Assembly (NCBI GenBank): GCA_054601695.1 | Contig: BAAHQB010000163.1 | Location: 310,001 to 374,000, forward strand | Direction of reading: 5' to 3' | Source of the DNA: Amorphochlora amoebiformis | Taxonomy: Eukaryota; Cercozoa; Chlorarachniophyceae | DNA: 64,000 nt | Shown: one piece after another, positions 1 through 18,512 of the stretch | Position numbering within the stretch: the stretch's first letter is position 1 | How the letters are laid out: each line of letters starts with the position of its first letter | Translations under genes and position numbers: made by a program | The notes under the pieces: model-generated | What the model was told of the DNA's origin: nothing | Databases searched by the model: none | Seen by the model: the letters and a program-made list of their open reading frames with translations, nothing else

Positions 1-48
<48 letters not shown>

Positions 49-106
49 AATATATATATATATATTATATCCATAATCTGAGGCACAAGGGGCTTATAAA
101 ATATAC

Positions 107-175
<69 letters not shown>

Positions 176-441
176 ATGGTGTATATTGCGTATATAGTTG
201 TATATGTGTATATCATATATAATGTATGAACATATGGGATCTAAGCAACAATCTGTTCTATATCAGATATGTGAATATGTATATATAATATATACATATA
301 TATATATATATATGTATGAATATATAATATGTATATACACAATAAATAAATATATATATATATATACATATGTAAGATATAAATATGCATATACATGTAC
401 AACATATAGGTATGAATCTATTCTATATCAGATATGTGAAC

Positions 442-493
<52 letters not shown>

Positions 494-498
494 ATGTA

Positions 499-549
<51 letters not shown>

Positions 550-560
550 GCATATAATAG
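1..560 (+). repeat. TA-rich leader with two decayed copies of the first visible UCH exon
   Basis: The stretch is mostly (TA)n. At about 238-275 and 408-440 it carries two imperfect copies of the 5' half of the UCH exon at 561-607. Both share the run beginning GATCTAAGCA or its downstream part (CTGTTCTATATCA) and then diverge into ATATGTGAA. It probably lies in a UCH intron, since the N-terminal UCH exons are not visible and should lie further upstream. A short unique piece at 71-105 is unexplained. Confidence 0.55.
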
Positions 561-5889
<5,329 letters not shown>

Positions 5890-5963
5890 TATTACATTTT
5901 GAATTTCCATAGATATAGTAAAAAGATATCAAAAAAGGAAATAGTATCATCTTATAGCGCATA

Positions 5964-6020
<57 letters not shown>

Positions 6021-6596
6021 TATATATATATATATATATTATATATATGTAAACCGAAGTGGCCATACCATACCACAAACCCATACTTCCACTCAAGCAG
6101 AGGCTAAAACACGGACATACACATTTACACTATGGATTTAAATAAAAGGACATAACATTCTGCATCTAGTATATACTGGAACATATTATACATTTTATAC
6201 GTAATATACAGGTAGCTTCTCCCTGATGGCACTCGTGAAGAAGGCGTCTTCATAGTTCAAGTGCCGCCGGAGTCCAGTTTAGCTAGCCAGATTACTGATC
6301 AAAGCTAGCACTAGAAGGAGAAGTTTAGCTAGCTGAAAGGAACAAAATCCATATGGCTTGGTCTTTGCAATACATGTAAGTGTAGCAACTCTAGAACCAG
6401 CTATAGCTATATACTAGTGCAATACTCTAGAGGCACGTTATTTTTGACTATATTGACGGTCTAGCTACCTAGCCTAGCTAGCTACGACTAGAGAACTATA
6501 ATCCAGATAATGATCTATGATTATGTGGAGATATCTACTAGTACTATACATATCGCGCTAGAGCTAGCTAGATCTAGATATACACAGTTCTCTCCG

Positions 6597-6668
<72 letters not shown>

Positions 6669-7129
6669 TGCAAGACCTAGAAGACGAGCGGTTCAATGAC
6701 TAGCTAGACCTAGTAGACGGTTACGAGAACGCTTAGACTAGTTAGATGCATGCCTATAGCTATAGGATGCTACACTAGTACACCCTAGGCTTGCTATAAC
6801 CTGTAGCTAGCTAGGTAAGTCCAGCCTAGTGGATATTAGTAGATTAGTATGGTAAAGGTGGCTAACTTAGCTGTAGGGTTTGTATAACCTTTCTGTTAAT
6901 TCATTAAGTTATTTTTTTAATCTGCAACTTGGTCAGATGTAATTAACAGCTGCGGTGAGTTTGACGGTCATGGGCCAAACTCAAATTGCCACTAACTATT
7001 GCCAAGCAAGCGTCTCAGAGCAAGTCTCAGAGCAAGTGGGCCAAGCTCGAGGAGCTCAAGCAGATATGTCACTTTGGTCTTTCGGGTAGATGACATATGT
7101 ACGTACATATATGAAGTTATACTAGTTAT
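5890..7129. other. Intergenic spacer between convergent genes
   Basis: 3' flank of UCH, then unique sequence. A candidate polyadenylation hexamer AATAAA lies near 6140. From 6270 to 6800 the tetranucleotide CTAG and the run TAGCTAGCTA are strikingly frequent, interrupted by one (TA)n block at 6600-6664. No convincing exon was found in 6150-7129. Confidence 0.6.
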
Positions 7130-7205
7130 AGTGTAGTCTTCTTGTTGACTTGTGCAGACGGGTCAGAGACTTTTTGGCCATGGTACCTCTCAAACACATC
7201 ACCTG
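7130..7205 (-). other. Possible extra 3' exon of the p25-like gene
   Basis: On the minus strand a good acceptor (TTTTTTCCCACAG) precedes a frame reading GDVFERYHGQKVSDPSAQVN and ending in a stop near 7126. The ending resembles the C-terminal tails of p25-alpha proteins. It is not in phase with the donor CCCAA|GTAATA of the preceding exon unless the exon starts one base later. As the canonical model stands, reading through or splicing both give Lys-stop at that point. It may be an alternative 3' exon. Confidence 0.4.
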
Positions 7206-7413
7206 TGGGAAAAAATATATATCTTATACATATATATATGAAAATATTTATATGAAAATGTCTAGAATGTATTATATCATAAAGATATATATATATATAT
7301 ATATATGTAGATATATGTAAATTGTTTATTTTAACATTTTCGTACAAATCGTACAGTAATAATATATGAAGACATCTCTGAAAACATTTACATGTAAATA
7401 TATATACATATAC

Positions 7414-7445
<32 letters not shown>

Positions 7446-7446
<1 letters not shown>

Positions 7447-7533
7447 TACTTGGGGGTTCCAAGCTGGGAGAGAAGCTTGACGAAACCAGAGTACTTCATA
7501 GTTTGCCCTAAGGTGCACATTTAATTATTAAAA

Positions 7534-7585
<52 letters not shown>

Positions 7586-8551
7586 TCAAACGCAGAGATG
7601 TTTGTGTAGAAATACATATTTGAAAATATTATTTATTGTACATGTTAATAATTACGGAATATAACCCTACTTACAGAATATAATTGCGACTAACCGTCCT
7701 TTGTGAAGTTCTTGAAAAGAGCGTGAACGTCGTCTTGGGAGAGACCAGTCTGATAATACATATATATTATATATTATATATATATATATATATATGTATT
7801 ATATATACATTATATATTATATATGTATATATATATTGTATATATTTTTTATATATTATATATATTTCTATAAATATACGCATATACATAACTAGTACTT
7901 CTTACGAACCCTGCATTTACTTGACACCATACGTGCGAAACAATACATTAAGATATACATACCTATATATACGTGTGAATAGGGAGGGAATCATTAGGAA
8001 GGCCTTACATTAAGTTCCTTGACAGCGTACTTGTAGAAGGCCTTCTTTGTGCATGTCTTTCCGATCTGGTCGCCGCAGAACTTGGTGAAGACAGCCTTGG
8101 TGTTACCAGCCTTGTAGATGGCGTCGGCTAGCTTCAAGCATTTCTTCTTCTCGATGTACTAATTTGAGAGAAGACATTAACATTACACATACAAATGTAC
8201 ATATATGTATACGTACGCTATCTATTTATGTACGTATGCGTATGCTATATTTACGTGAAGTACCTGAGTGACCACGCTGTTCGCAACTCCACCTCCAGAA
8301 CCGAGGGTAACGTCACTATTTCCTCCGATATTCTGGGTAACCTGTTACACAAGGGGGGGTTTCCAATCTGTGCGTGTGCGTCTTCATCATAATGCTTATC
8401 AATTTTTATTTCTTAGTATATCATTATTTGTCGAGGAACACCTTCTTGCTGCCCATGGTGGGGCTGTGGGCTCCCTCGACGGTGGAGGCTTCTCCGAATC
8501 GAATTGAGCTCTTGCCACCTGATAAGTGATAACAATGCGTTTATTATATAT

Positions 8552-8599
<48 letters not shown>

Positions 8600-8875
8600 C
8601 CTATTCATATATGTATATATATATATATATATACATATATTATATACCAATAATTATGTATGCATATGTCTGATTGAAGGCAAAGAGAATAGAGAGGAGA
8701 TCTGATTATGAGAAGCATAAATTCAAAAGCTAGTTTTATACGTACATCTAATACATTTTGTATATTTCAAGCACCCACGTGGAATATAAAATGTAAAAGA
8801 AAAAAAGCTTGTCTCCACCATCATAAGAGAATACTACATATATATTCACACATACATATATACATATATATATTT

Positions 8876-8920
<45 letters not shown>

Positions 8921-9888
8921 CACATATATAGAGTATATATGCATATAGGCTATAGTTTTCTATGTATGTGAATATACAAGAGAGAAGGATTACCTGGAGA
9001 GGCATGAGTGCGAACGCTTGTCTTCATCTCTGGAACTTCATCGCTGAAAATGATCGAGGAGTCGTTGGGGCGGACACGCGCACGACCGAAGGTCTTCTCG
9101 GTTTTGAACGATCTGAAGTCATAGATGATGTCATTTGTTGGTAATGCTGGTTTGAAAACAATTTTACCTGGACACGACAGACACGTGCGGGGGACACGTG
9201 TCCGAAGAAATGCTCTTTTTTATGCATCATATGCACACACACACTAAAAAATATCCGCATAAATATACATGCATAGTGTGTTGGTAAATTACATTTCAAA
9301 CATATGATACAGTTATAGTTATTACGAGACTCCAACGGCCTGCTCAGGCTCATCATCGGCGTCCAGGTCTTCCTTTTCCTCCTTCTTCTCTTCCGGGGCA
9401 GCCTCAGGCTCCGGTTCCGGCTCGGGAGCAGGCGCAGCGGCCTCTAGAAGACTCGAGAGGACGTCAAGAAACTTGGCTCCCTCTGATTTAAGATGACACC
9501 GTCATATCACTCGAGATTATCACAATCATGCCAATCGAATAAAAAGAGATATGCTGGCTTCAAATGCAACCCTACGTCAATCATTTAAAATGTATTCTCT
9601 TTAAGTGAGCAAGGCGAGCAAGGAGAAGTGTATACCATCTGCTTCCATGAACTAGTTGCGCGAGATGATCCGGAAAGGCGAGGTATCGGGGTGAAGCAAC
9701 ACATGAAAGGGAGAAACGTCCAGTTAGATTCGAAGCTTTCACTCAGATGGGGTTGTTAGTGAAAGACCTCGTTGTACGCCTTGTAGTAAAGAGCTTGGAA
9801 CTCGGCAATCTAACGCAAGGGAAGGTGTCAAAAAAGGAAAGGAGGGGTATGAGACGAGCGTCGCGACCTGGGTCTGCTTGGTGGCCAT
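7446..9888 (-). CDS. Acidic protein with degenerate EF-hand / p25-alpha (TPPP)-like C-terminus
   Basis: Exons from the start: 9868-9888, 9768-9809, 9637-9652 (16 bases), 9326/9322-9482, 8994-9167, 8442-8518, 8264-8341, 8009-8158, 7695-7749, 7446-7507. It begins MATKQTQ and then has a proline/glutamate-rich acidic stretch (PEPEPEPEAAPEEKK). The middle part holds GRARVRPNDSS and SPGGKSSIRFGE, reminiscent of microtubule-associated PGGxSxxxFG motifs. The C-terminal ~90 residues read like a helix-loop-helix pair without calcium-loop acids: AVFTKFCGDQIGK, LSQDDVHALFKNFTKDG, MKYSGFVKLLSQLG. This suits p25-alpha/TPPP or degenerate EF-hands (inference). Phase holds from 9167 to the stop at 7446. The junction between 9326 and 9167 is off by one base, and the exon near 9322 can also end at an in-frame TAA, so an acidic short form or two genes remain possible. 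Confidence 0.65.
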
Positions 9889-10046
9889 GATGATTCGTCT
9901 AGTTGGGTTTTCAGATCACCACCCGCAGTTATCAACATTTTCCGAAATTAAAATTGCGCACGCAGTTTTTCCGGATCTGAGGTTTCGGCCGCGATATTCA
10001 GATTTGTTCTTTTGTCGTATTAATATTGCGCACCCGGAAGATAGCG
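9889..10046. promoter_or_regulatory. Short divergent promoter region (158 bp)
   Basis: This is the only DNA between the start codons of the p25-like gene (-) and syntaxin (+). It is free of TA arrays and holds ATTGCGCAC twice, near 9951 and 10025, each containing the palindrome TGCGCA. A bidirectional promoter is inferred from spacing alone. Confidence 0.6.
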
Positions 10047-11165
10047 ATGGAGGTTAAGGTAGGCACAAACAACAACCTTGCCAGGCTCTGGAGGGGCTGA
10101 TTTGTGTTTGTTCACCTCCCAGAACACGCGTTGTGACCAATGTCGCGAGTTGATAGACTTGCTTCGCACCGGGCACGCGGACACAGAGGTAACGCACCCT
10201 ATGTCACTCAAATGTCCGCAGTGAGAACGTGCCAAGGCTGATTTCCGATTCTGGTCGATCACTAGACCACGTATACGGACCAAGAGAAGGGCAAAATCAT
10301 CGAGAGCGAGGACCATGATCGCAAGATGTCGCCCTTCGAAGAGCACCTGCAGTCCTACACGCCCATCAAGGGGCGACTGAAGGAGCTGGGCAAAGTTAAC
10401 GAGATGCTACAAAAATCTGTCGAGGATGTAAGTGTAATTCCCTCCTACGATATGGATTTACTATTCCGAGCTGAAACCAGTAGGATACCGATAAACTGAT
10501 ACTCTAAGAACTAACGACGAGGTCTTCCATGACGTCAGTGTTGACTTGATCCTTTGACCCAGATCGACAACGCCATTCAGCAGTCCGAGCGAGATCGACT
10601 GGTCATGTCCACCGAGCGTCTCATCGCCAAGGCCAGGGCCGATTCTCAGGCTATCAAGGCTGCCTTAGTGGGGAGCAAGGGCGAGCGAGGCCTCAAGGAA
10701 TCGAACGAGGAGTTCGCCAGGTTGAATGATCCCGGATCGATTCAGGTGGTAACCAGTCTTCATCGAAGGGCGTTCAGATGGGGCGTTTAGATGCAGAGAA
10801 GCTGGGTGGTATCGCTCATGTCTTTAAAAGCTGGTACAATCAGGTGGAGATCAGGAACTGCATGTACATCTATCACATGCGCAAATACTACAACCTCCAA
10901 AAGCGCTTCTCGTCGCTCTCGAACCAATTTCGCCAGATGGTATACTCAGAGCCCTCACGTTTGTGTTATCTCTCTTGTTTCCATGCAGAGTCCTGCTCAT
11001 GTCCCGCTTTTTCCCAGGTTCATGAGCGAGCCAAGAGAGACATCAAGATCATTGCAAAACAGCCCCTCACAGACAACCAGATTGAGGATATCATTGAGAA
11101 GGGTGTGTAAGTAAACAGACGTAAACATGTACACTGTGTGTTCATGTATATATGTATATGCATGT

Positions 11166-11226
<61 letters not shown>

Positions 11227-11252
11227 GGAGACAGAGAGAGAGAGTAAACCAT

Positions 11253-11316
<64 letters not shown>

Positions 11317-11362
11317 GTGTTTGTGTGTGTGTGTGTATTTATACATATGCATTTATATATGT

Positions 11363-11441
<79 letters not shown>

Positions 11442-11453
11442 CTATATATACAC

Positions 11454-11497
<44 letters not shown>

Positions 11498-11537
11498 GTG
11501 TATACAGTATGCACACACACACATATATATATACACA

Positions 11538-11584
<47 letters not shown>

Positions 11585-12190
11585 AGTACTTGACCATCAT
11601 GCCAAATGGACAACATAAATCTACCTTCACTCTGCCCTGCATCGTATTCAGGCCTCGATGGGAAATTGGTGGAGGCCATCCTCCAAGGCCAAGACCAAGA
11701 GGAGCTCGACCGCCTTATGGAGCGCTCGAATGTCGTAAACCAAATCAACCGGGAAGTACGCAACCTCTTGCAAATGTTCCAGGATATGGTTCGTCATCCA
11801 TCTATCACACCTGGAAACACTGTTACCCTGATGATGCCCTCTTTCCCCTTGCCCTCGCATCTGCAGGCGGCTCTGGTTGACGCCCAACAAGAGACGGTCG
11901 ATAGTATAACTGTGCACATAGCAAGTAAGCCCAAGCTACAGCTCTTTGTTATTGCTTGCATGCAGATGGCGTCGCTCAGTTTCGCTTCGTTTTGTTCTGT
12001 TTGTGTGATAATATCAGGTGCGAAGGAGTATACGGGCCAGGCGGCAGTGGAGTTGATCGCGGCCGCGGACTACCAGCTGAGGGCAAGGAAGAAGATGTGC
12101 ATCTGTATCGTCCTCGTCTTAATCATAGTCGGGGTCATTGTAGGAATCGTCGTCGCGACTCAGGAGGGCAACAACAACAATAACAACTGA
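10047..12190 (+). CDS. Syntaxin-type Qa-SNARE, complete
   Basis: A tail-anchored t-SNARE for membrane fusion, probably plasma-membrane type. Exons: 10047-10058 (MEVK), 10266-10427, 10563-10745, 10844-10939, 11018-11102, 11652-11788, 11867-11924, 12018-12190. The phases are consistent and the product is 301 residues, normal for syntaxins. The N-terminal helices (about 35-160, including [17 protein letters not shown] and YYNLQKRF) fit an Habc bundle. The SNARE motif spans about 197-262, with the central Gln in [11 protein letters not shown] and the typical ending [17 protein letters not shown] hydrophobic anchor follows ([20 protein letters not shown]), then a short Asn-rich tail. Only the fifth intron (11103-11651) carries the (TA)n, (GA)n and (GT)n expansions; the other introns are 73-207 bases and unique. 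A donor two codons later (GTG|GTAACC) at the end of exon 3 is possible. Confidence 0.95.
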
Positions 12191-12846
12191 GAGTGGGATT
12201 TTGAGTAGCATGTAGCAGTTTACTGTGGCATGGGCAGCGCACGGGTGGAATTCTGACCGATTTTTCTTGTTAACATACACTGTTTCCTCAGTTTAAATTT
12301 ACTTAGATGTATCTGTAATTGTCATCGGTGGTCTAGTCGGTGTGGATGTATATATAGCTTCTAGAGCTTGTCTACTAGATCTAGCCTGAATTGTACTAAA
12401 TTAGCTAGATTAGCTCTAGTACTATATAGTACTATAGTGTAGTATTTGGTCTGTATAAAAGTAATGATACTCCTGTGAGTCCTGTCTAGCTATATATATA
12501 TATATATACACTGGGTAACACATATGATATCTAGTGCATCTAGTTTCATATGCATATATCTAGTTCATATGCAATCATTTTGCACGTCGACTAGGTCTAG
12601 TCGGATTTTTTTTTACTCCTTCCATTGTTCAAATTTCTAATCCAGGCATTCAGCCTGGATCTAGCGCATCATGCGTTGCCTCGGGCTCTAGTGCCACGTC
12701 GGCCCACGTGCGTGCGGTGCCCCCAGCTCCACTGGTACTAGCCTCTACGGCTACTCACACGCTTGGGGCATGCATCATGATAAAATGAGTCTTAGTTCTG
12801 GTATCTCTTGCTATCTAAATGTACTTTTTCCTCTACCTGTATATAA

Positions 12847-12896
<50 letters not shown>

Positions 12897-12908
12897 TATA
12901 CGTATATG

Positions 12909-12942
<34 letters not shown>

Positions 12943-13007
12943 ATATATATACCTATATATATATACATCTACTATAGTATACATATATATATATTTATAT
13001 TTATATT

Positions 13008-13081
<74 letters not shown>

Positions 13082-13103
13082 TATGTACATATATACTCAC
13101 ATA

Positions 13104-13194
<91 letters not shown>
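12191..13194. other. 3' flank of syntaxin, then TA arrays
   Basis: 12191-12840 is unique, CTAG-rich sequence with a GC-richer patch at 12655-12770 and no convincing exon. 12845-13194 is (TA)n with short interruptions. Confidence 0.6.
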
Positions 13195-13197
<3 letters not shown>

Positions 13198-13430
13198 GTT
13201 GTTGACTAATGATCAGAAAGAACATTACACATTGTTAGGTTGTTCACTAATGATCAGAAAGAACATTATTAGGTTGTTCGTTTGTGATTAGCATATAATT
13301 GGTTCAGCATTGGAGAGATAACACATTGTTAGGCGAAAACACATTGTTAGGTTGTTCACTAATGATCAGAAAGAACATTATTAGGTTGTTCGTTTGTGAT
13401 TAGCACATTGAGAGGTTGTTCACTGACGAC
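13195..13430. repeat. Short dispersed/tandem repeat, three main copies
   Basis: The run CTAATGATCAGAAAGAACAT occurs at about 13207, 13248 and 13361, each next to variants of ACATTGTTAGGTTGTTC. A longer composite (TTATTAGGTTGTTCGTTTGTG onward) occurs twice. No coding potential was recognised. Confidence 0.8.
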
Positions 13431-13796
13431 GTTGGGTGACGAGGAAGGGAGTGCAGTCAAAGCCAAGCTGATTAAACGAAGAGAGACGTAAAATATATTG
13501 ACCTTTCTTGCTAGAGACATAAAATATATTGACCTCTCTTGCTTTAGCTAGACGTACAAACAAATCAAAACAATACCAATTTCAATGCTCGATGTATAAA
13601 AAGTATATATATATATGTGTGTATATTTGATACATACATAGATATTACGCATACGAATATGTACACATACTAAATATAAATTATATATATTTATATACAT
13701 ATATATATATATATATGTATATTAGGTATCATATATATATATATATATATATATATTAGGTATCATACTTTGATATGTACATATATATACATATAA

Positions 13797-13846
<50 letters not shown>

Positions 13847-13856
13847 ATATTATATA

Positions 13857-13899
<43 letters not shown>

Positions 13900-13962
13900 G
13901 CGTATATATTCATATATATGTATACATAAATGTGTAGTTTATATATATAAATGTGTGTATGT

Positions 13963-13997
<35 letters not shown>

Positions 13998-14012
13998 CAT
14001 ACATAAATATAA

Positions 14013-14044
<32 letters not shown>

Positions 14045-14120
14045 AATATATATATCATAGTATGATACCTAGTATACATACATATATATATATATATAAT
14101 ATAGTATATATTATATATAT

Positions 14121-14183
<63 letters not shown>

Positions 14184-14393
14184 TGTATAAATGTTTAGTA
14201 TGTGTACATATTCGTATGTGTAATATGTATGTTTGTATCAAATATATATATATATATATATATACATTTTATACATATATATCATATATATGTAAATATA
14301 CATAAATGTGTAGTTTATGTATATATTATATATATATATATATATAAATATATATGTATGCAGGTATATATATAATATATATATATATATGTA

Positions 14394-14443
<50 letters not shown>

Positions 14444-14515
14444 GTACACCTGTATTCCTTTATATTTGTATGTATACACAATATGTATATATATATATAC
14501 ACGCATAGAAGCCCA
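13431..14515. repeat. TA/CATA-rich low-complexity DNA
   Basis: Apart from about 150 unique bases at the left edge, the stretch is (TA)n with TATGTA and CATA variants. No feature is supported. Confidence 0.7.
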
Positions 14516-15085
14516 CATTTCCATACCTAGCCTTAGACTTCCGGCTTCTCCGAGGCCTTAAGGTTAGGGATTTATTTAAATTACAAATAGGCTTAGAATC
14601 CTTAGGGTTAATCCTACTCAATCTTAACCCTAATAGTAACTACAACGCATCCTAACCCTTGAGAGCTGATACACAGCTATGGCTACCCATCGTGCTATAG
14701 TACATGATCTCATGTGTTTGAGCGACCATATCACCCCGAAATTACCTAACCCAAGCCCTAACCCAAGCCCTAAGCCAAAGCCTAAGCCCCTCTCTTATGG
14801 GCTGTGATAGCCTCTGATTGTGACCGTAGTAGCGATGAAAACATACCCCTAACATGCTTAATCTTGTGTATCATAGATGGAGTGAATGCGAGATTTTTGG
14901 ATACGGCCGGGATTTCATTTAAGCTTCGGGTAGAATTTGGGTGTCGGATTGCGATTGGGATGCGATAGGGGACGCGATAGGGTCGTGTAAGGTTAGATAG
15001 GGTTAGATAGGGTGGGGTAGGGGTTTGAGCACCCGCGACGCGAAGAGGTCGGAGAGCTGACGTCGGACTGCAGATGTGCATTATG
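14516..15085. repeat. Degenerate telomere-like and unique DNA
   Basis: Scattered CCTAA/CCCTAA and TTAGGG-like words at 14555-14790 (for example AACCCAAGCCCTAACCC) and GGGTTAGATAGGGTTAGATA near 14990-15020. The unique sequence between them contains no recognised exon. It looks like old, diverged interstitial telomeric DNA. Confidence 0.6.
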
Positions 15086-15095
15086 TGTGTGTATG

Positions 15096-15137
<42 letters not shown>

Positions 15138-15419
15138 ACATATGTATTGATGTATATTTTATAGATATTGATTGATCATCGCAGAAGGTTCAAGATACTA
15201 TCTAGTTAACCAGAATTTTAAGCCCAATTGCTTTACACATATGTATGTATATATAAGTAAATATATATATATATATATATATGTAAATAATGACATATAT
15301 ACCATAGTGGGTTTGAGATGGAGCTCCTGTTCTGTTATACCTAACTCATTCAACAATCTGATCATATATATACTATGTATACATACATATACATATATAT
15401 ATATATATATATATATGTT

Positions 15420-15460
<41 letters not shown>

Positions 15461-15632
15461 CATTTGTGCATATTTGTATATGTACATATCTGTATATATA
15501 TATATATGTATATGTATGTATATATAAAACATATGTATATTTGTATGAAGGTGGTAAATAAATAAGAGGACACAAAAGCGGAAAGACGGGACAGAGGGCA
15601 TATATATATATATATATATGTATGTATACACA

Positions 15633-15666
<34 letters not shown>

Positions 15667-15706
15667 CATATATACATATGTATGTACACATATAAAAAGA
15701 AACATT

Positions 15707-15759
<53 letters not shown>

Positions 15760-15837
15760 GTGAATAATATATACAGGACAGGAATAGGACACAGAAGGGA
15801 TAGAGCCTATGATAGATGGAAATATGGGAAAGGGACA
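15086..15837. repeat. TA-rich DNA
   Basis: (TA)n, (CATA)n and short unique islands at 15170-15230 and 15300-15360. No supported gene. Confidence 0.6.
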
Positions 15838-16692
15838 GAAAAGGGATAGAGATAGATGGAGATATAGGACAGAGATGGAGAGAAAGATAGAGATAGATGG
15901 AGATATAGGACAGAGATGGAGAGGAAGATAGAGATAGATGGAGATATAGGACAGAGATGGAGAGAAAAATAGAGATATATTGAGATATGGGTCAGAGATG
16001 GAGAGAAAGATAGAGATAGATGGAGATATAGGTCAGAGATGGAGAGAAAAATAGAGATAGATGGAGAAATGGGCCAGAAATGGAGAGAAAAATAGAGATA
16101 GATGGATATATGGGTCAGAAATGGAGAGAAAAATAGAGATAGATGGAGATATAGGACAGAGATGGAGAAAACGATAGAGATAGATGGAGATATAGGACAG
16201 AGATGGAGAGAAAGATAGAGATAGATGGAGATATAGGTCAGAGATGGAGAGGAAGATAGAGATAGATGGAGATATGGGTCAGAAATGGAGAGAAAAATAG
16301 AGATAGATGGAGATATGGGTCAGAGATGGAGAGAAAGATAGAGATAGATGGAGATATAGGACAGAGATGGAGAGAAAGATAGAGATAGATAGAGATATAG
16401 GTCAGAGATGGAGAGGAAGATAGAGATAGATGGAGATATGGGTCAGAAATGGAGAGAAAGATAGAGATAGATGGAGATATGGGTCAGAGATGGAGAGAAA
16501 GATAGAGATTGATGGAGATATGGGTCAGAAATGGAGAGAAAGATAGAGATAGATGGAGATATGGGTCAGAAATGGAGAGAAAGATAGAGATTGATGGAGA
16601 TATGGGTCAGAAATGGAGAGAAAGATAGAGATAGATGGAGATATGGGTCAGAGATGGAGAAAAAGATAGAGATAGATGGAGATATGGGTCAA
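15838..16692. repeat. Purine-rich minisatellite, about 41-bp unit, about 20 copies
   Basis: Units contain GATAGAGATAGATGGAGATA followed by GGACAG or GGGTCAG and then AGATGGAGAGAAA. Two variant classes (GGACAGAGATGG and GGGTCAGAAATGG) alternate in blocks. The strand is almost free of C except in the CAG step. It ends sharply at a (TA)n array at 16693. Confidence 0.95.
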
Positions 16693-16879
16693 TATATATA
16701 TATATATATGTATATATATACATTTATATACATATATATATATATATATATAATACTATATATACACAATGTATTTATGTATATATATATATATATATAT
16801 GTATTATATATATATATATATATATGTATATATCTATATATATATATATATATTTGCTTGCAATACATACCTTTTAGCG

Positions 16880-17800
16880 TCGGGCCTGCTAGTTGCGTCT
16901 CTTCTTAGGCACATGCGCATTATTCTATACATTCAATACATATATTTGCGCATTATTATGTATTTAGGCACATGCGCATTATTCTATGGATTTAAATACA
17001 CATAACTATTTGCGTATTATTATTTATTTAGGCACATGCGCATTATTCTATGGATTTAAATACATATTTGCGTATTATTATGTATTTAGGTACATGCGCA
17101 TTATTCTATGGATTTAAATACACATAACTATTTGCGCATTATCCTATGGATTTAAATAAACATATGTATTTAGGCACATGCTCATTCTTCTATGGATTTA
17201 AATACACATATCTATTAGCATTATTCTATGGATTTAAATAAACATATGTATTTAGGCACATGCGCATTATTCTATGGATTTAAATACACATAACTATTTG
17301 CGCATTATTCTATGGGTTTAAATAAACTTATGAATTTAGGCACATGCGCATTATTCTATGGATTTAAATACATATAACTATTTGCGCATTATTCTATGGA
17401 TTTAAATAAACATATGAATTAGGCACATGCAATATTATTCTATGGATTTAAATACACATAACTCTTTGCGCATTATTCTATGGATTTAAATAAACATATG
17501 TATTTAGGCACATGCGCATTATTCTATGGATTAAATACACATAGCTATTTGCGCATTATTCTATGGGTTTAAATAAACTTATGAATTTAGGCACATGCGC
17601 ATTATTCTATGGATTTAAATACATATAACTATTTGCGAATTATTCTATGGATTTAAATAAACATATGAATTAGGCACATGCAATATTATTCTATGGATTT
17701 GAATACAAATAACTATTTGGGAATTATTCTATGAATTTAAATACTCATACGTATTTAGGCACATGCACATTATCTATTGATTTAAATACACATACGTATC
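16880..17800. repeat. Minisatellite with paired half-units, about 82-bp period
   Basis: Two related half-units alternate. One carries GGCACATGCGCATTATTCTA, the other ATTTGCGCATTATTC, and each is followed by TATGGATTTAAATA plus ACATA or AACATATG. About ten to eleven full periods are present, with indel variants toward the right end. Confidence 0.93.
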
Positions 17801-17871
17801 GACATATATATATATATATATATATATATGATTTTGTATGTATGTAATAATATATATATATATATATATAT

Positions 17872-17911
<40 letters not shown>

Positions 17912-17966
17912 TGTAGATATATGCGTAAAAATAAATGCATACATGTAGTCTTAACAATATATTTGG

Positions 17967-18017
<51 letters not shown>

Positions 18018-18046
18018 AATGTATATATATATATATATATATATAA

Positions 18047-18101
<55 letters not shown>

Positions 18102-18164
18102 TAAGTGAACACAAACACCCACCGACCTAGTTGCCTCCCTCCTTGTCCCTACTGGGGCCTAGAC

Positions 18165-18512
18165 AGGGTTAGGGTTAGGGTTAGGGTTAGGGTTAGGGTT
18201 AGGGTTAGGGTTAGGGTTAGGGTAGGGTTAGGGTTAGGGTTAAGGTCGGCCTAGACAGGGTTAGGGTTAGGGTTAGGGTTAGGGTAGGGTTAGGGTTAGG
18301 GTTAAGGTTTGGGTTAGGGTTAGGATTAGGGTTAGAGGTAGAGTTAGGGTTAGGATGAGTAGATAAGGTAATATTACCCGTAATAGTAGCTTTCCTTTGA
18401 TTATGAGCTTTTGAGTGCCAACAGGGTCGCAGTTCTTAGGGGATACGATTATGATTACGACTAGGGTTAGGGTTAGGGTTAGGGTTAGGGTTAGGGTGTC
18501 GGGTTAGGGTTT
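18165..18512 (+). repeat. Interstitial TTAGGG arrays
   Basis: Near-perfect TTAGGG tandem repeats at 18170-18240, 18257-18360 and 18462-18515, broken by unique segments. The G-rich strand is the plus strand. Confidence 0.95.

Noticed and set aside
9637-9690. TAG read as a sense codon in the p25-like gene
   Set aside because: TAA, TAG and TGA all behave as stops at the gene ends here, and a canonical acceptor removes the TAG.
18165-18512. A chromosome end
   Set aside because: Arrays are short, interrupted and flanked by unique sequence and genes on both sides.
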